Positions 1 to 11,971 of a stretch of 64,000 nucleotides of DNA are shown piece after piece. Positions within the stretch are counted from its first letter, which is position 1. Each line of letters starts with the position of its first letter. Position numbers and translations under genes: made by a program. This DNA is from Podospora pseudocomata (lineage: Eukaryota; Ascomycota; Sordariomycetes; Sordariales; Podosporaceae): assembly GCF_035222375.1 (NCBI RefSeq), contig NW_026946363.1:4526001-4590000 (forward strand), read 5' to 3'. The notes beneath the pieces were generated by a model that was not told the DNA's origin, did not search any database, and saw only the letters and a list, made by a program, of their open reading frames with translations.

Positions 1-1380
1 ACAAGACATCGCCTGTCCCTCTCCCGTCTTTGCTGTGGATCCGTCCATACCCATTCCCAGGAGTCCTAAGAGCCGCAAATAATGGTTCCATTCTCTCCCG
101 TTCCCCGCTTCCTTCCGGGTGGAAGGTTTGGGCTGGCCCGGCAGGCTCGGTGATGTTATCCAGTCGTCTTTCGCTCCCCGAAACACCACCCGCTGCTGGG
201 GCACGGCTCACAGCTGATACGGAGAGAAGAGGCGGATGCAGCTTGTCCGAGTCAACACGCAATAGGAAGATGCTGGCTCGGAGGTGGCTTAAGTCTAGAG
301 GTAAGGCAATGCACAGGCCGGTCCAAGTTGATCGAGTTTCATTCTTTTCTTCTTCCACGATATCGGGCCCAGGCTTGGTGGCACCGGAGGGGCCCGCGAC
401 GTTGTCGTTATTACACCCACATTAGCAGCCCCTTAGATCCCCTGCCTACACGTGGTGTCTGGGGTCTGACGAAAATCTCTTTGAGCCTTGAGGGGGGACA
501 GCAGGTTCTCGATGCTGGGCGTGATGATGGGATGGATGTGTGGAGAGATATGAGACTCTCGGGACAACCCTTCGCAACCCCTTCTAATAAGTGTCGTCGT
601 CGAGGGGAAGCGAGGCCCGAGGGGCAAACAATGGACGAGGGGAGCCAACATACCCACACGCGTGGTGATTGGATGACAGGCTGCAGGCTTGGTGTTTCGA
701 AACGCCAGAACCAGCAGCTTCCATGGTGCAGTGTTGCCTCCGGGGGTCGTTTCAGGTGGTCAGCCCCTCCAAACGCTTCCCCAATCAGAAAGGCTTGTCT
801 TTGCTGAAGAAGCTTGGGCGAGCACCTGCCCTACGATCTCCCGCACCCTGTCCTGTCTGTCTCTTTTTTCGCTGCCAGGTGTGCGGCCCAATGCCTGCTC
901 GAGGTGTCCTTTTTGCTGCTTGACTGACGTGGTTGCCATTGCTTGTTCTCACAGTGTTATTTTTCCCCCCTTCTTGCTTCCATTTTGTTGCTCCCCCGAT
1001 GCGTCGGTGCCTCCGCCCAGACCAATTCCACCCCCCTGGTCCCTGTCTTGTTGGTTAGAGTTGCACCATCCGATTTCCCTATTCCTATCAACACAAGACA
1101 AGAGCTCGAAGCTCATCCCCTCCTCGTATTATATCCTCCAGTCTCCCGCCAGGCACGCGCGCCTTGTCGGCTTGATCACCTTTTTTTTCCCTCCTTTTCG
1201 TGAAATCTTGCAATTGGCAGCTGCCATGACGGCCTGGTAGACCGGCCGCTTCTCTTCTTCCCACGTTTACCTTTACGCGTCTTCAATTCGAATTGTTTTC
1301 CTTGCCTTCTGAGCTCAGTTATTTCCTTACGTTTCAATTCCTGCCTTAGCTACAGCTTTTTCATCTGATTATCTTTCTTG
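1..1380. other. Upstream region and probable long 5' UTR of the C2H2 gene
   Basis: No convincing gene is seen here. Open frames of up to 183 codons occur, but they lack recognisable domains and overlap on several frames. The last 400 bases before the ATG at 1381 are rich in C and T runs, as in many fungal promoters and leaders, so most of this is probably promoter plus 5' UTR of the zinc-finger gene. Confidence 0.45.
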
Positions 1381-3243
1381 ATGGATCCGTTTGGGGAACC
1401 GGCCGCCGACACCTTGGCCGCGGCTCGTCTTCACGTCCAAGCCCTGACCGACTGTGGATTACCCCGCGAGGCTCTTTTGCGGGCTCTTCTGGAAAATTAT
1501 GGCGATGGTATGTTGGCGCGCCAAGTTGGCGGTTGATTGCGAGTGTTAACGTGAGAATAGGGTCATCAACTGGGACTGGAGCCACCACCGTGGCGATGGA
1601 GATGGGCGGCTACTCTCAACAATCGCAACAGCAGCTCCACCAACAGCAACAACAGCAACAGCCACCCCCACAATTACAGCAGCAACAGGCGCTTCCTTCA
1701 CCACAGTTGCCGTCGCAGGTGAACCAGCCAATCATTCCGGGGAAAATGATGCAGCACAACTTTGGTTACCATCATGGCACACGGCTGTCGATATCGACTA
1801 CCTCGAGCTCGCAGTCATCAGCTTCCGGGAGGGCCAGCATACTATCGACGGCAACCACCATGAGCTCCGTCTCGTCTCAAGCAGCAGGAGGACAGGATAT
1901 TGCGCCGCTTCCCACGCCGCCTGCGCCGCCCGTAAAGAGCAACAACCGGGGCACTTCCAAACCGCAAGGCGCATACTGGTGCACCTTTTGTGACGTTGCT
2001 TTCCAGCGCAAGTTTGACTGGAAAAGACACGAGGACGAGTTCCACGAGAGATACAAGCGCTATCCGTGTCCCAACTGCAATCGGATCTTCTGGGGAGCCA
2101 ATACGTTCAATCAGCACCACAAGAACGCCCACGGCTGCACGACATGCCCGCACGCGGATCGGGTGGTGCGCTACACACAGCGCAAAACAGCATGGTAAGT
2201 TCCGTCCTTCATTTTGCTTTCTTATTTCTGCGCCTTCAATGTTTCTGAAGGTGGGGTAAGCAGCAGGATTTCTGTCCCGATCCTTGCTCAGCTGCCCGCC
2301 CCCAAATAAGGCTGCCAACATGGCGGCCAGAGTTGAACACTCGATCTGGTCAGTGAAGCGGACCAGAACGGACCACTGACGTGCTGTTTTCAGGGCCTGC
2401 GGATTTTGCGGAGGTTTTCTTGCCAGCCGCGATCGGTATTTCGACCATGTCGCCCGCCATTATGAGGATGGATGCAACAAGGGACACTGGAACCACTCAC
2501 TCGTAATCTACGGCCTACTTCACCAACCTTCGATCAGCAATGCATGGAAGGAGCTCAATGCTGCACTCTACGGTCATTTACCACGCGATCAGCAGCCAAT
2601 GCTGGAATGGGATGCCAAGGTGACTGGCAATGCGCCCGGCTTCCTGGAAGGTGAAAGCCCCGGCAAACTCCAGGATTTACTCGAATTCTTTAACGAAAGT
2701 AACGACGACCCGAGATTTCTTGCACGACTCGCCCACGACCAGGCGAAGATTCGATTCCGGCATGAGGTACTGCAGCCTGGCGGCATGTCTCCCACCGACA
2801 TGGCGTCACGGCCTATTTCGGAGCCCCCGAAGCTGAAGTCCTCTGCTTCAGCTCAAACACTTTTGTCAAACAAGCACATGTCCTCGCCGCAGCCCTCGGG
2901 GGGGTCTGATGGGCCACCACCTGCATACGACAGTAGTTCTGTACAGCATGTCTTGAAGAAGCAGCGAAGCATGGCTCCTTCACTGGATGCATCGTATTCG
3001 AAGCCTCATATGTTTAGCACACCAACACCGCAGCAACAGCCGCTGCCACAACCACCACAATTACCTTCTCAAAAGCTGATTAACAACCCGTTTCTTACTG
3101 CAGCGCCGGAACCTCAACCTCCCAACCTGCTGGGGATTCAACTGGAAACTACGGCGTCTGGAGGATTTTACGACTTGACGCTTACACATGTGCACCCGCA
3201 CATTCAGGGGCACAGCATGAGTGATATTGCACAACAACAACAA

Positions 3244-3275
<32 letters not shown>

Positions 3276-3471
3276 ACAGCAATTATTACAGCAGCGGCAG
3301 CAGCAACTATCGCCGCAAGAACACCAGCCACAGTTCCTGCCGCAGATTAACCCGATCAATTTATACGACGACTGGAGTAGCATGGTGGGGACGATGGTAG
3401 ACGATGGGTCGGGGACGACATGGTGGCAGACGACACAGCATCCAGGTACACATCAAGGACCACCGCAGTGA
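1381..3471 (+). CDS. C2H2 zinc-finger protein with polyglutamine tracts
   Basis: Three exons are deduced: 1381-1507, 1561-2194 and 2394-3471, giving 612 residues. The introns (53 and 199 nt) have GTATGT and GTAAGT donors and AG acceptors, and the frame is kept at both joins. Three C2H2 fingers are visible in the middle: CTFC...H-x4-H, CPNC...H-x4-H, and CGFC...H-x3-H, the last split off by intron 2. The fingers sit close together and are surrounded by low-complexity Gln/Ser/Pro sequence: Q-rich runs at 1618-1690 and a 17-glutamine run at 3232-3282. This layout fits a nuclear DNA-binding or transcription regulator, but no specific orthologue is recognised. The start is the first ATG giving an open exon that splices in frame. 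A long non-coding stretch follows the stop. Existence is secure, the role is inferred from domains only. Confidence 0.85.
3232..3282 (+). repeat. CAA/CAG polyglutamine tract
   Basis: Seventeen consecutive CAA or CAG codons lie in the last exon of the zinc-finger gene, followed by more Q-rich sequence to about 3330. The CAG block of six identical codons is the part most likely to vary in length between strains. Confidence 0.95.
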
Positions 3472-4960
3472 TTTTTCCAAGTCGTTTTTCATATCACAGC
3501 ACTGTTTTTTTTTTCCCGCTACATCACAAAAACCTTTTTCTTTGTTTGGAAACCCTCGGATTTGGACACGGTGCTTGAAAACAGGCAAGGCGTTATTCTG
3601 GGCAGCTGTTTTTCTTCTTTCCTCGAATACCCTTCTGAACATTTCTCTTCTTATACCCCCCCTTTTGCGGGCCTGTCATTACTATATCATTTTTTTCGCA
3701 CACTTTTGGAACCATTTACCTGTCGATTAGGTTGTTATTTTTTTTCTGGTGTTTTTTGTTTTGGATTTTGGACCATTTGGGTTTATATACGACATGGGTT
3801 GGACAGGAAGGAAGGCAAGGCATTGGAGGGGAAATGGGCGGAGGTCAAGCAAGCAAGCAAGAGGTGAATTTTGCGATGGAGGCATAAGTGGTTTGGGAAA
3901 AGGGTGTGTGGAGGTGGTGAAAGTTTCTGGATTTGTTCCGTTTGGAGATTAGGCGTTCCATTATTGAGTACGGGAGATGAAAAAGTCTGACCGGGATGGC
4001 GAAAGGAGAGGGTTGTGGGGTTGAGAGAGAGGACTGGAAGGGGGGGGGACAGGGGATGTATTTTGTATTATATATTTGCTCCGGTTCCCAAAGCATGGTG
4101 TGTGCCCCCCCTTGGGGACCTGGAAAGCAAGGTAACGGAGAGATTTCGGACTTGGGGAAAATAAAATTCTTGAATCTGTCACCTTTGTCTTTTTTCCATG
4201 CTGCAATACTGGATGGATCCCGGGGTCACAAGGAGTATGATGGGACGGATAGATTGTGTATACCATGTCCCAATCTCGGAACCGTTCCAACACTCCGGTA
4301 CCGATATTCATCAACTGGGCAGACTTTGCTAACTTGGGGAGGAATCCACAGTTTGACCGTTGCCCAGAAGCATGTGATCGACAGATCTGCCTTGTCTGCC
4401 GGGGCGCGGTGGGTTTTGGCGGTGGTAGTGGAGAAGAAGGTAAAGGCCGGGGGTGGAGGGGGGTGTTTTGGGGCGGCTCCGCAGAGCTCCGCAAACCCCG
4501 TTGCAATAAAACGGTGTTAGGGAGTGGAAGTGGGAAGGGTAGGCTGAATCAAGCGCGGGTCCGGGATATTGGGGGGGGGGGGCTGTAAGGAAAAGTCTGG
4601 TGGTGTTGGGTAGGGAAGTTGGGGGGACTAGGTTGGTTGTTGGTGATTCGGTTTTGGAGAAAAGTATATTGTAGTGCTGGATAAGTTGGATAGTATCTGA
4701 AGTGTGCTGGTCTTAGAGGTGACATGTGGCTTTTAAGCTACCAGGTTGGATATTCGGTTTGTAAGGGTTGTTTCTGAAGATGTGGTCATGTAGTTGAATA
4801 TCTTGCGTGATGCTAGTAGCAAAATGTCACATTGCGGATGATATCTCTAACCGGTAAACTGGATTTTCATCTCAACTTTTGTTTTGGTTCATTGATAAGC
4901 TGTTAGAAGCACAAAAGATCAGCTGAGCTTTGGGAGAAAAAGGAAGGGGGTATAGCTGGT

Positions 4961-5506
4961 ATGGTTGCTCCTTCCCTACACTCGCACAATAACGTCACTG
5001 CACACACTCACCAATCTGCGTCACACATTTCTTTCAAAAATACCCCGCGTCGAACAGAGTTATTAGAAATCAGCCCGCGTTATTACAACTATTCCCATCA
5101 ACAAGTTAGTAACTCGGAGTTTTCAACCCCCCGAGTTATCAATCATGGACTCGCCTCTAACCCCCAACCCGACTTGCAAAAGATCTTCACAGCTTCCGGG
5201 ACCTCACACATACCATCCGGCCTCATCGTCAAGAAGAAGCATGACAAAGCAAACCAAGACACGGCCCATACCTTCACCCCGATCCCCGGGGTGGTCCAGA
5301 CCCAAGTCATACCGGTTTTCTCCCAATCTAACCACGCCACACAATATACATCACGCATGGCGTTGCTAGAACAACAACAAAACGGCCCAAGGAAAAACGT
5401 ACATGTAAGCGACCCGTTTTTAAAAAGCGGGAAAACAAAAGGGGAACTGTCGCGATTCGCCCAACCAAACTTTACACCATGCGTTTTATTCGCTTGGCGC
5501 AGGTAA
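4961..5506 (+). CDS. Unsupported open frame, 181 codons, possible orphan
   Basis: An ATG-initiated frame runs 181 codons through otherwise gene-free DNA and ends about 280 bases before the GMC start. The product would be hydrophilic, with no signal peptide, no membrane segment, no cysteine pattern and no recognised domain. Composition is Asn/Ser/Thr/Gln-rich, partly because the DNA is AC-rich. It may be chance or an upstream transcribed region. I list it only because it is the longest frame in this gap. Confidence 0.15.
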   Translation: MVAPSLHSHNNVTAHTHQSASHISFKNTPRRTELLEISPRYYNYSHQQVSNSEFSTPRVINHGLASNPQPDLQKIFTASGTSHIPSGLIVKKKHDKANQDTAHTFTPIPGVVQTQVIPVFSQSNHATQYTSRMALLEQQQNGPRKNVHVSDPFLKSGKTKGELSRFAQPNFTPCVLFAWRR

Positions 5507-5708
5507 GGTAGTTGGGATTGCCTGCCGGGTTGGTACACGCCGATATGCATGGAGCTATGTGTATGTGTGCTTACTGTGCAGTGGGTTGATATTAGCCAAC
5601 CGATTGTCCCGACTCGGGGAGGAATTATTGGGTGGGCGTCGTGGTGGTGGATGGGAGGCTATTTGTGGATGGCAGGGGTTGTTGAATCTTGATGGTTTTG
5701 GAGAGGTG

Positions 5709-5715
5709 TATATAA
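5709..5715 (+). promoter_or_regulatory. TATA-like box of the GMC oxidoreductase gene
   Basis: TATATAA lies 73 bases before the ATG at 5788, a usual distance for a fungal TATA element with a short leader. Confidence 0.45.
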
Positions 5716-5787
5716 GTAGTGATAGTCTCGGACTTTTTGGGAGCATGAAAAAGGTGTAACGGGGCTCTTCAAGGCTCGTTGAACAAG

Positions 5788-7643
5788 ATGGTGAGGTTGC
5801 TGCTGTGTTCTGTTCAGCTGCTTGTGGCGAGGATCGTGGGGGTTGGAGCTCAGGCGCCGGGTGGTAGTACGTATGATTATGTGAGTGTTTCACCGTGTTG
5901 CTTGGAAGACCTCTGGCTGATTTATGACAGGTTATTGTGGGAGGTGGTACGGCGGGCCTTGCTCTTGCTACTAGGTTGAGTCTTGGTTTGCCCAATGCCA
6001 AAATAGTTGTTATCGAGGCTGGGCCTTCTGGCCTGCATGAGGATGGCATCAACGTTCCTGGTTTGAAAGGGAGCACGATCGGAGGAAAGTATGACTGGTA
6101 CTTTCCGACTGTACCCCAGAAAGCCTTGAACAATCGGGTTGTTTTCAACCCCCGTGGTAAAGTACTTGGTGGCTCGTCCGCCCTGAACTTGCTCACTTGG
6201 GACCGTCCGGCGGCGAGGGAGATTGAGAAGTGGAAGGAGTTGGGCAATCCGGGATGGGGCTGGAAGGAGATGGAGGCGGCTATGGAGAATGCCGAGACGT
6301 TTGTGGGTGGACCGCCTGGCTCAGGGACCAAGGGTCCGATATATGCGCTATACAATCGACAGCAGGCGCCTTTCCTGAATGCTGTTGCCCCCGCAGTTTC
6401 GAGTCTCCATGGTATCCCGCTGAACTCGGACTCGATCCAGGGGAATCCCATCGGCATCGGGTACCAGCCTACCAATGTGAACCCGACGTCCTACAACCGG
6501 TCATACAGCGCGAATGAGTATCTTCCCAAGGCAAAATCAAACCTGGTGGTCCTGACCGAAACTCGCGTCGCCAAGGTCAACTTGAAGAAAAGCGGCAAGC
6601 TTCAGCGGGCAACTGGTGTTACCCTTACTGACGGGACCGTCATCACAGCCCGCAAGGAGGTTATCTTGTCTGCGGGATCTATACAGTCGCCAAACCTTCT
6701 TGAGTCTTCAGGTATTGGCGGGAGTGACATTCTCAAAGCCGCCAAAATCAAACAGCTCATCGACCTCCCTGGAGTTGGGGAGAACTATCAAGAGCACCTC
6801 CTGGTGTCGATCAGCTATCAAGTTCGAGACGACTTCATTACCGGTGACCGAGTCAACTATAACTCAACTTACAGAGAAGAACAATGGAACCGCCGCCTCA
6901 ACAACCTGTCCTCTTGGTTCGACGACGCTCGCTTTTCAATACTGTTCGCCAACTGGAAGCAGATCATCGGTGGTTCTGACAACGCCCAGGTCGCCCTGGC
7001 CCGCTCTGTTCTCGCTGGGTCGAAAGATGTTGGCCACAAGTGGAAGCTAGAGCAGCTTTCCGACCCCAAGATCCCCCAAATCGAGATGATCTTTACCTCT
7101 CGGTATTTTGGCAATAAGGGATACCCCCCTGTTGGATCCCCCTTGAATGGAAAAGGCTTTATGGCCATCATCGTCGGCCTCATGCACCCCCTCGCAACAG
7201 GGAGCGTGCATATCGACCCTGCCAACGCCACCCTTGGGAGCCCAATTATTGATCCAAAGTTTCTGAACAACGAATATGACATCCAGGGATTGATTCACGC
7301 GTTGAAGTTTGCGAGGAAGATCTTCCAGACGGAGCCGCTCAAGTCGGTGGTGGTGAGCGAATATGAACCCGGGCTGGATGCGGTCAAGACGGATGCTGAG
7401 TGGAGGGCGTATTTGTTGCGGAATATGGGGATCATTTTTCATCCCATGTGCACTGCGGCGATGCTGCCGAAGAAGGACGGCGGGGTGGTGGATCCGAAGC
7501 TGGTGGTGTATGGAACGGAGAACTTGAGGGTTGTGGATGCGAGTGTGATTCCGGTCCAGATATCGGCGCATCCGCAGACGGTGGTGTATGGGATTGCGGA
7601 GAAGGCGGCGGAGATTATCATCAAGGAGGGGAAGGGGAGGTAA
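5788..7643 (+). CDS. Secreted GMC-family FAD oxidoreductase
   Basis: Two exons (5788-5880, 5931-7643) joined over a 50-nt intron give 602 residues. The short first exon encodes a signal peptide and the intron splits just before the FAD motif VIVGGGTAGLALATRL (residues 32-47). Further family marks are GGSSALN near residue 95, the second GMC signature AGSIQSPNLLESSGIG, and the C-terminal pair of catalytic histidines, H535 in FHPMCTAAM and H578 in SAHPQT, 43 residues apart as expected. Members (aryl-alcohol oxidase, glucose dehydrogenase, choline dehydrogenase-like; CAZy AA3) oxidise alcohols or sugars with FAD. The signal peptide implies an extracellular enzyme, perhaps supplying peroxide or quinone reduction for lignocellulose attack. 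The exact substrate cannot be read from the sequence. All key residues are present, so it should be active. Confidence 0.93.
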
Positions 7644-8027
7644 CAAGGAAGGGAGACGGGCAGGATGTGGGAAACATATGAAAACGGGTACATAAGGGAA
7701 GATTCGAGGGGTTCGGGGCATATTCAACAGAGATGCCTTTGACAGTAACACTGTGCAAGTCCCCATAGCTTCTCTGACGTCTACTGCTCGTGTGATAGCC
7801 ATGTGATGCTTGCTGAATAATAATGTGGGATATCAAAACTGAATAGGAGGCAAAGACAGGAAAGGTACGAGCAAGATCCAAGCCCTAACATGAATGAGGT
7901 GTCTACTCTAGAAAAAAGCAATGCTCAGCTGAAACGCTCACTGATGCACTGTGAATGCCACCGTCTTTCCATCCCATCTATCCTTCAGTTGCACTGCTTT
8001 GGGGTGACACAATGCAGGCAATTTCCA
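7644..8027. other. Gap between convergent genes
   Basis: This stretch lies between the stops of the GMC and amidoligase genes, which point toward each other. It should hold both 3' UTRs. No other signal was recognised. Confidence 0.5.
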
Positions 8028-9452
8028 CTAATTCTCCCGTGTGATCTTCTCTACAAAGCTACGGGAGAGGTCGTGCGACACGCCCAAGTCTTCCATCAAC
8101 TGAGCGAAATCCCGCCCCAAGCGCTCTCCCCGCGTCTCCTGCCCAACCACCGTCGCCCGCTGGCTCTCTCGTGACTTCTGCAGCAATCGACCCAGCGTGA
8201 CCTCGAAGCGACCATCCGACTTGCACGCCGAAACCTCGACAATGGTAGCGCCAATCGTGAGCCATCCCAACACCATATCGATGCTGGTGGATCCTTCCAT
8301 GAAACGAAATTCTATTGTTCTCGGATTGGTTCTTGCCCGTTCGTCCTCAAGGCCAAAAGCGCTGAAGTTGAAGCCCAATCGTCGGTGCATTCGAGTGTCG
8401 CCAGAAAGCAGCTTTCCGAGCTCTTCGTGGGAGGTTTTACTCCAAATCTCCCGAAAGGCAGCCAGTTCCTTTGCCGAGACAGTCTTTTGCCCGCATATTG
8501 CTCGGACGATCTGCCTATCGGAGATGTCATGTGCCTGTCGGGCGACGGCCTGGCGGGTGAGAAGGCCTTCCAACCCGTCGAGACTCCTGGCCAGTCGACT
8601 GTGCTTCACGAGCTCGAATCCCCACGAGTAAACGTTGTCATAATTGGGAGACTTGGGGTCCCTGGTGCTGCGGAGGGTGGGTTCAGATACCCAAAGGATG
8701 GTTGCGAGTCTCTTCAGTGTCGACAGAGAGTAGGGTTGGTCATCGATGCGTCCGAGATGGCAGTGCGTATCACAACTTCCGTTGATAACCAGCCGGTGTT
8801 TCGACATCAACGCCTTTAGAACCCCTTGAACACGGTGGCGGGTTTGGCGGTCGTTAGCCAGCATTTTGGGTGAGCAAATCTCGGCCGACGCCCAAGTATA
8901 TCCTTTCAGCAACTTTTCCTTCTCCAAAGGCTCCGGGGACCCGGCTTTCTTCACGATCCATGCCGACGCCCAGAACTCGCTTTCCTTCTGGCCTCCTTCC
9001 TCAATCTCGGCTTTGGTGATGGCGTTCTCTCCCGTCTCTTTGATTGTTTGGGCCAAGAGGGCCAAAACCTGCTGTTGACTAGCGGGCTTGTCGCCAGGAT
9101 ACAACGCCGTCTGGAGAGGTCGCGGATCGTTTGGCTCGGGATCAGAACACCCCGGAATCAGGAGCGGGTAGAGATACTTGAGCTCAACCGCCAGAGTGAC
9201 GTCTTCCAGTCTATCCTCAGACTTATCGTTCTCCACCTCGATGTCCAACTTGGGGCTGCCGTGGTAATGGTGACCGGTGTGATGGCTGAAAACGTAAGGG
9301 ATTCTCTCCGAGTTTGGGGTTCCTTTCACGGCTCGACAGAAGCACCCCAAGAAGGCCCAGATACCGCGCGTCTTAAGTTCTTGCTCCACAACCACCGTGG
9401 GCGTGGGCAGATCCACAGGCCAACTACCCATGGCACCGAGCTGCCGTCTCAT
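8028..9452 (-). CDS. Putative amidoligase (Amidoligase_2 family)
   Basis: A single exon encodes 474 residues from the first ATG at 9452. Upstream in-frame codons exist but start only with TTG. The family was recognised from ordered motifs typical of Amidoligase_2 proteins: AVELKYLYPLL near residue 88, SAEICSP near 190, the H-x-H-G type motif HCHLG at 230-234, a Tyr-rich block with RSTRDPKSPNYDN near 260, and TIEFRFMEGS near 380. These enzymes share the glutamine-synthetase/GCS fold and are predicted to form amide bonds using ATP. Fungal stand-alone members have no proven substrate. Many family members have a second acidic residue in the first motif; here the position after E is L then K, so check against fungal homologues. 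There is no signal peptide, so it is probably cytosolic. Its neighbour, the GMC gene, is convergent and secreted, so a joint pathway is not indicated. Confidence 0.85.
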   Translation of the reverse strand: MRRQLGAMGSWPVDLPTPTVVVEQELKTRGIWAFLGCFCRAVKGTPNSERIPYVFSHHTGHHYHGSPKLDIEVENDKSEDRLEDVTLAVELKYLYPLLIPGCSDPEPNDPRPLQTALYPGDKPASQQQVLALLAQTIKETGENAITKAEIEEGGQKESEFWASAWIVKKAGSPEPLEKEKLLKGYTWASAEICSPKMLANDRQTRHRVQGVLKALMSKHRLVINGSCDTHCHLGRIDDQPYSLSTLKRLATILWVSEPTLRSTRDPKSPNYDNVYSWGFELVKHSRLARSLDGLEGLLTRQAVARQAHDISDRQIVRAICGQKTVSAKELAAFREIWSKTSHEELGKLLSGDTRMHRRLGFNFSAFGLEDERARTNPRTIEFRFMEGSTSIDMVLGWLTIGATIVEVSACKSDGRFEVTLGRLLQKSRESQRATVVGQETRGERLGRDFAQLMEDLGVSHDLSRSFVEKITREN

Positions 9453-11966
9453 CTGATCTGGCAGCAAATTGAATTGATATTTTGGCTGAACACAGGATAT
9501 TTGGTACTCCAGTCACCCTCATGCCCATCCGCATTCCTTGGTTGCGAAGCTTCTGGCATCAACAGAGAAAGGAGAGCCACCTCGACAGAATACTTTCTAG
9601 GTTACAACAGCAAAACCTGGCACTCTAATATTCTGGCAACATTCAGACAAGAGAACGCTTCGGGGCATTGGGCGTCAGCAGAGCAACTAGCCGGTATGAC
9701 AGGTCAACGAATCTTACCAAAGGGAGCTGCGGCGAGCCTCGCGAATCAAGATAAGATCCAACGCTCTCCCTCCAAGTACCCAAAAACCCGAGTTCGGGGC
9801 GAAGAGCATGTAATGCGAGTCAGCATGCCGCAAGAAAACGTGGGGAGTTGATGTCCCACAAGTACCTGGAAGCCCCGTGTCACCCCAATAATCGAATAAA
9901 CGCCTAGACAAACCGAAAACTACCAACAACTCGAGCCCGACCGGACAGCTCGGTAGGTAAAGTGACAAGTCATCACTGGCCCCCCTCTTATTCATAATCC
10001 ATGACTGTTGGTACCTAATGACAGCGGTGTACTTGTCCAGTTGAGGGAATTCCCGGCAAGCCATGGCGCATTGGAGTGTGCCGTTGGCTACGATCAAGAC
10101 AAGAGGCCCTTTGGATCCGGACGGCCTTGGCCTTTTTCGGGTGTTTCAATAAGCACGAAAACACCAAGAGTCTGCAGACAGGGGGGCTGCATGACCCCGT
10201 GCATGCTTGATACATCACTAGACTCCCACTTTTGCACCTCAAGTCGAGCGCTATTCCCTGTGGTACAAGGTGTTATTTGTTGCGCGCTCGGTTGAGACCC
10301 CTATAACGCCATTCACATTGCTTCTTGGTAGGAGTAGTCCCCCCTTTCTCTTCTCTCACCGTAGGTCTGCACTCACCTATCCCAGCCAACGCATCCCGTG
10401 ACGAGTTCGTGTGGGATTTGTGGGTCGTCGCCGATAAGAGCAACGATGAGTTCGCCATCTTGCAGCAGATGGCCACGATGGCCGGCCCACACACAGGTTC
10501 GGCATAGTGAGAGCCATGGAATCCAGAGAGCGGTCAAACCCTCCATTTTCAGACATTTATTGACCAAACAAAATGTCTCTCCCACTCATTTTCACACCAC
10601 TACCCCCCATGCTTGGATAGCCCCGCCCCCACACTGCTCGTGTTTTGCTCCTCTCCCGCTGTGCCGTACGATGGTATTCCTGGGCGAGGATGGGGTTGAT
10701 TGGAGAGGAAGATGCCGAGACAAAAGCCGGGCCGGACGTCAATCGAATCTCACACTTTCGCAGAAGTTGCTGAAATCGAAATAGATGACATGACTCGCAA
10801 AATCAACCATAAAAGAGCTTTGTATGAGCCGAGAAGGAAATCAAAGCATTCAATTCAACTTAGATCATGGTGGGACGGGCTTATTTCAGGCAAAGTCAAA
10901 GCCCAATCCAACCCGGCATATATACGATATATCTTCTCCCACACACCAAGTCTTCGGGCTTTTCCAAGTTACGCCAGGTTTTCTCGATCTGGTTCGATGC
11001 GCGGCCAGTGCCGAGGAGGAAGGTAAGGAGGGCGGCACCGCGGACGCCGCCCCGCCCGTTCCGCCTGCACAGACTCTGCTTGACTGCAACCCGGCGAGTG
11101 TACCGCGTATGCGTGTTATGCTGTTTGTTGCTGCTGTACATATGCAACGGCGTAGAGGAGGACGGTGGTGGTGGTTGGCAGGTGTCATTCGGTGTTTTGG
11201 GTCTGGAGGGTTGTAAAGAAGGGCGGTATTACGCTCATCATTCTCTTTTTCCTGTTGCTGATGTGTGCTTGCGTGATTGATGTAAGGATCAGACATTGGT
11301 TGATACCCTACCTTACAGTGTTGTGTGACTTTTTCCTTTTGGTTGCTTTCGGATGTTAGACACCGGCAGATGGAAAAAGGGTGAGAATGGCGGTGGGTCG
11401 TGACTGAAGCGGATATCAGCACGACATGGTTTTTTTACGGTGGACAGGAAAGGTAAGGTAGATGTGGTGTGTTGTGTAACGTGGGGAACTCGGTTGATTT
11501 TTTTCTGGGTACCTATCTTTTTTGGCCCGGCTGACGGCAGGGTTGACTCCAAGATGATGTGATGTGTGACAAGGGTGAGCAGGGGTGGATTTGCTGATAT
11601 GTCAGTGTTTGTTTGGGAATTCATGTGATGGGGCTGGACTGTTCTATTTGATGTCAAGTAATAAGGTATGGTGTTTTCTGTTGGTTGGACGCGCGCTTGT
11701 CTCAGTGGGAGAAGTGGTGGTGGTGGCGGTTGGGTGTGACACGTATGTAGAATGTGAGCTGGATACTGGAAGGGGTAAGCCGGGAGGGGGTATGGGTGCT
11801 TTTGGAGCGAAGATTTGTGTAACGGGGTGTTGGGAGAAGGAGAAAAGAGCGGCTTGCAATTGGAGGGGAAGGATATGTTGCAGAGAAACCCAGGCTAGCC
11901 CGCAAACCTTCTTTTTTTCCCCTTTAATTATCTTGCGATTACGTTAGCTACAAGGATGAGTTACTG
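9453..11966. other. Gene-poor stretch upstream of the amidoligase gene
   Basis: Many medium open frames occur on both strands but none shows a domain, signal peptide or consistent splice structure. The part next to 9452 should hold the amidoligase promoter. The right end abuts the target duplication of the solo LTR. Confidence 0.4.
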
Positions 11967-11971
11967 GTGTT
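11967..11971 (+). repeat. Target-site duplication GTGTT, left copy
   Basis: GTGTT directly precedes the TGTTAC end of the solo LTR and is repeated exactly at 12436-12440. Confidence 0.85.

Larger units (their letters stand above)
3472..5787. other. Long intergenic region before the GMC oxidoreductase gene
   Basis: The first several hundred bases probably include the 3' UTR of the zinc-finger gene. Runs of T (3507-3520) and G (4570-4580) occur. One isolated open frame at 4961-5506 is listed separately. The 3' end is the promoter of the GMC gene. Confidence 0.5.

Noticed and set aside
689-1240. 183-codon frame upstream of the zinc-finger gene
   Set aside because: The sequence is C/T-rich leader DNA; the product is low-complexity Pro/Ser/Phe with overlapping frames of similar length.
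5555-6475. 306-codon open frame on the minus strand
   Set aside because: Overlaps the GMC oxidoreductase on the other strand. The Pro/Ser/His-rich product is typical of an antisense shadow.
9048-9851. 267-codon open frame on the plus strand
   Set aside because: It overlaps the amidoligase gene on the opposite strand, which has clear domain motifs; the plus frame has none and is a shadow of it.
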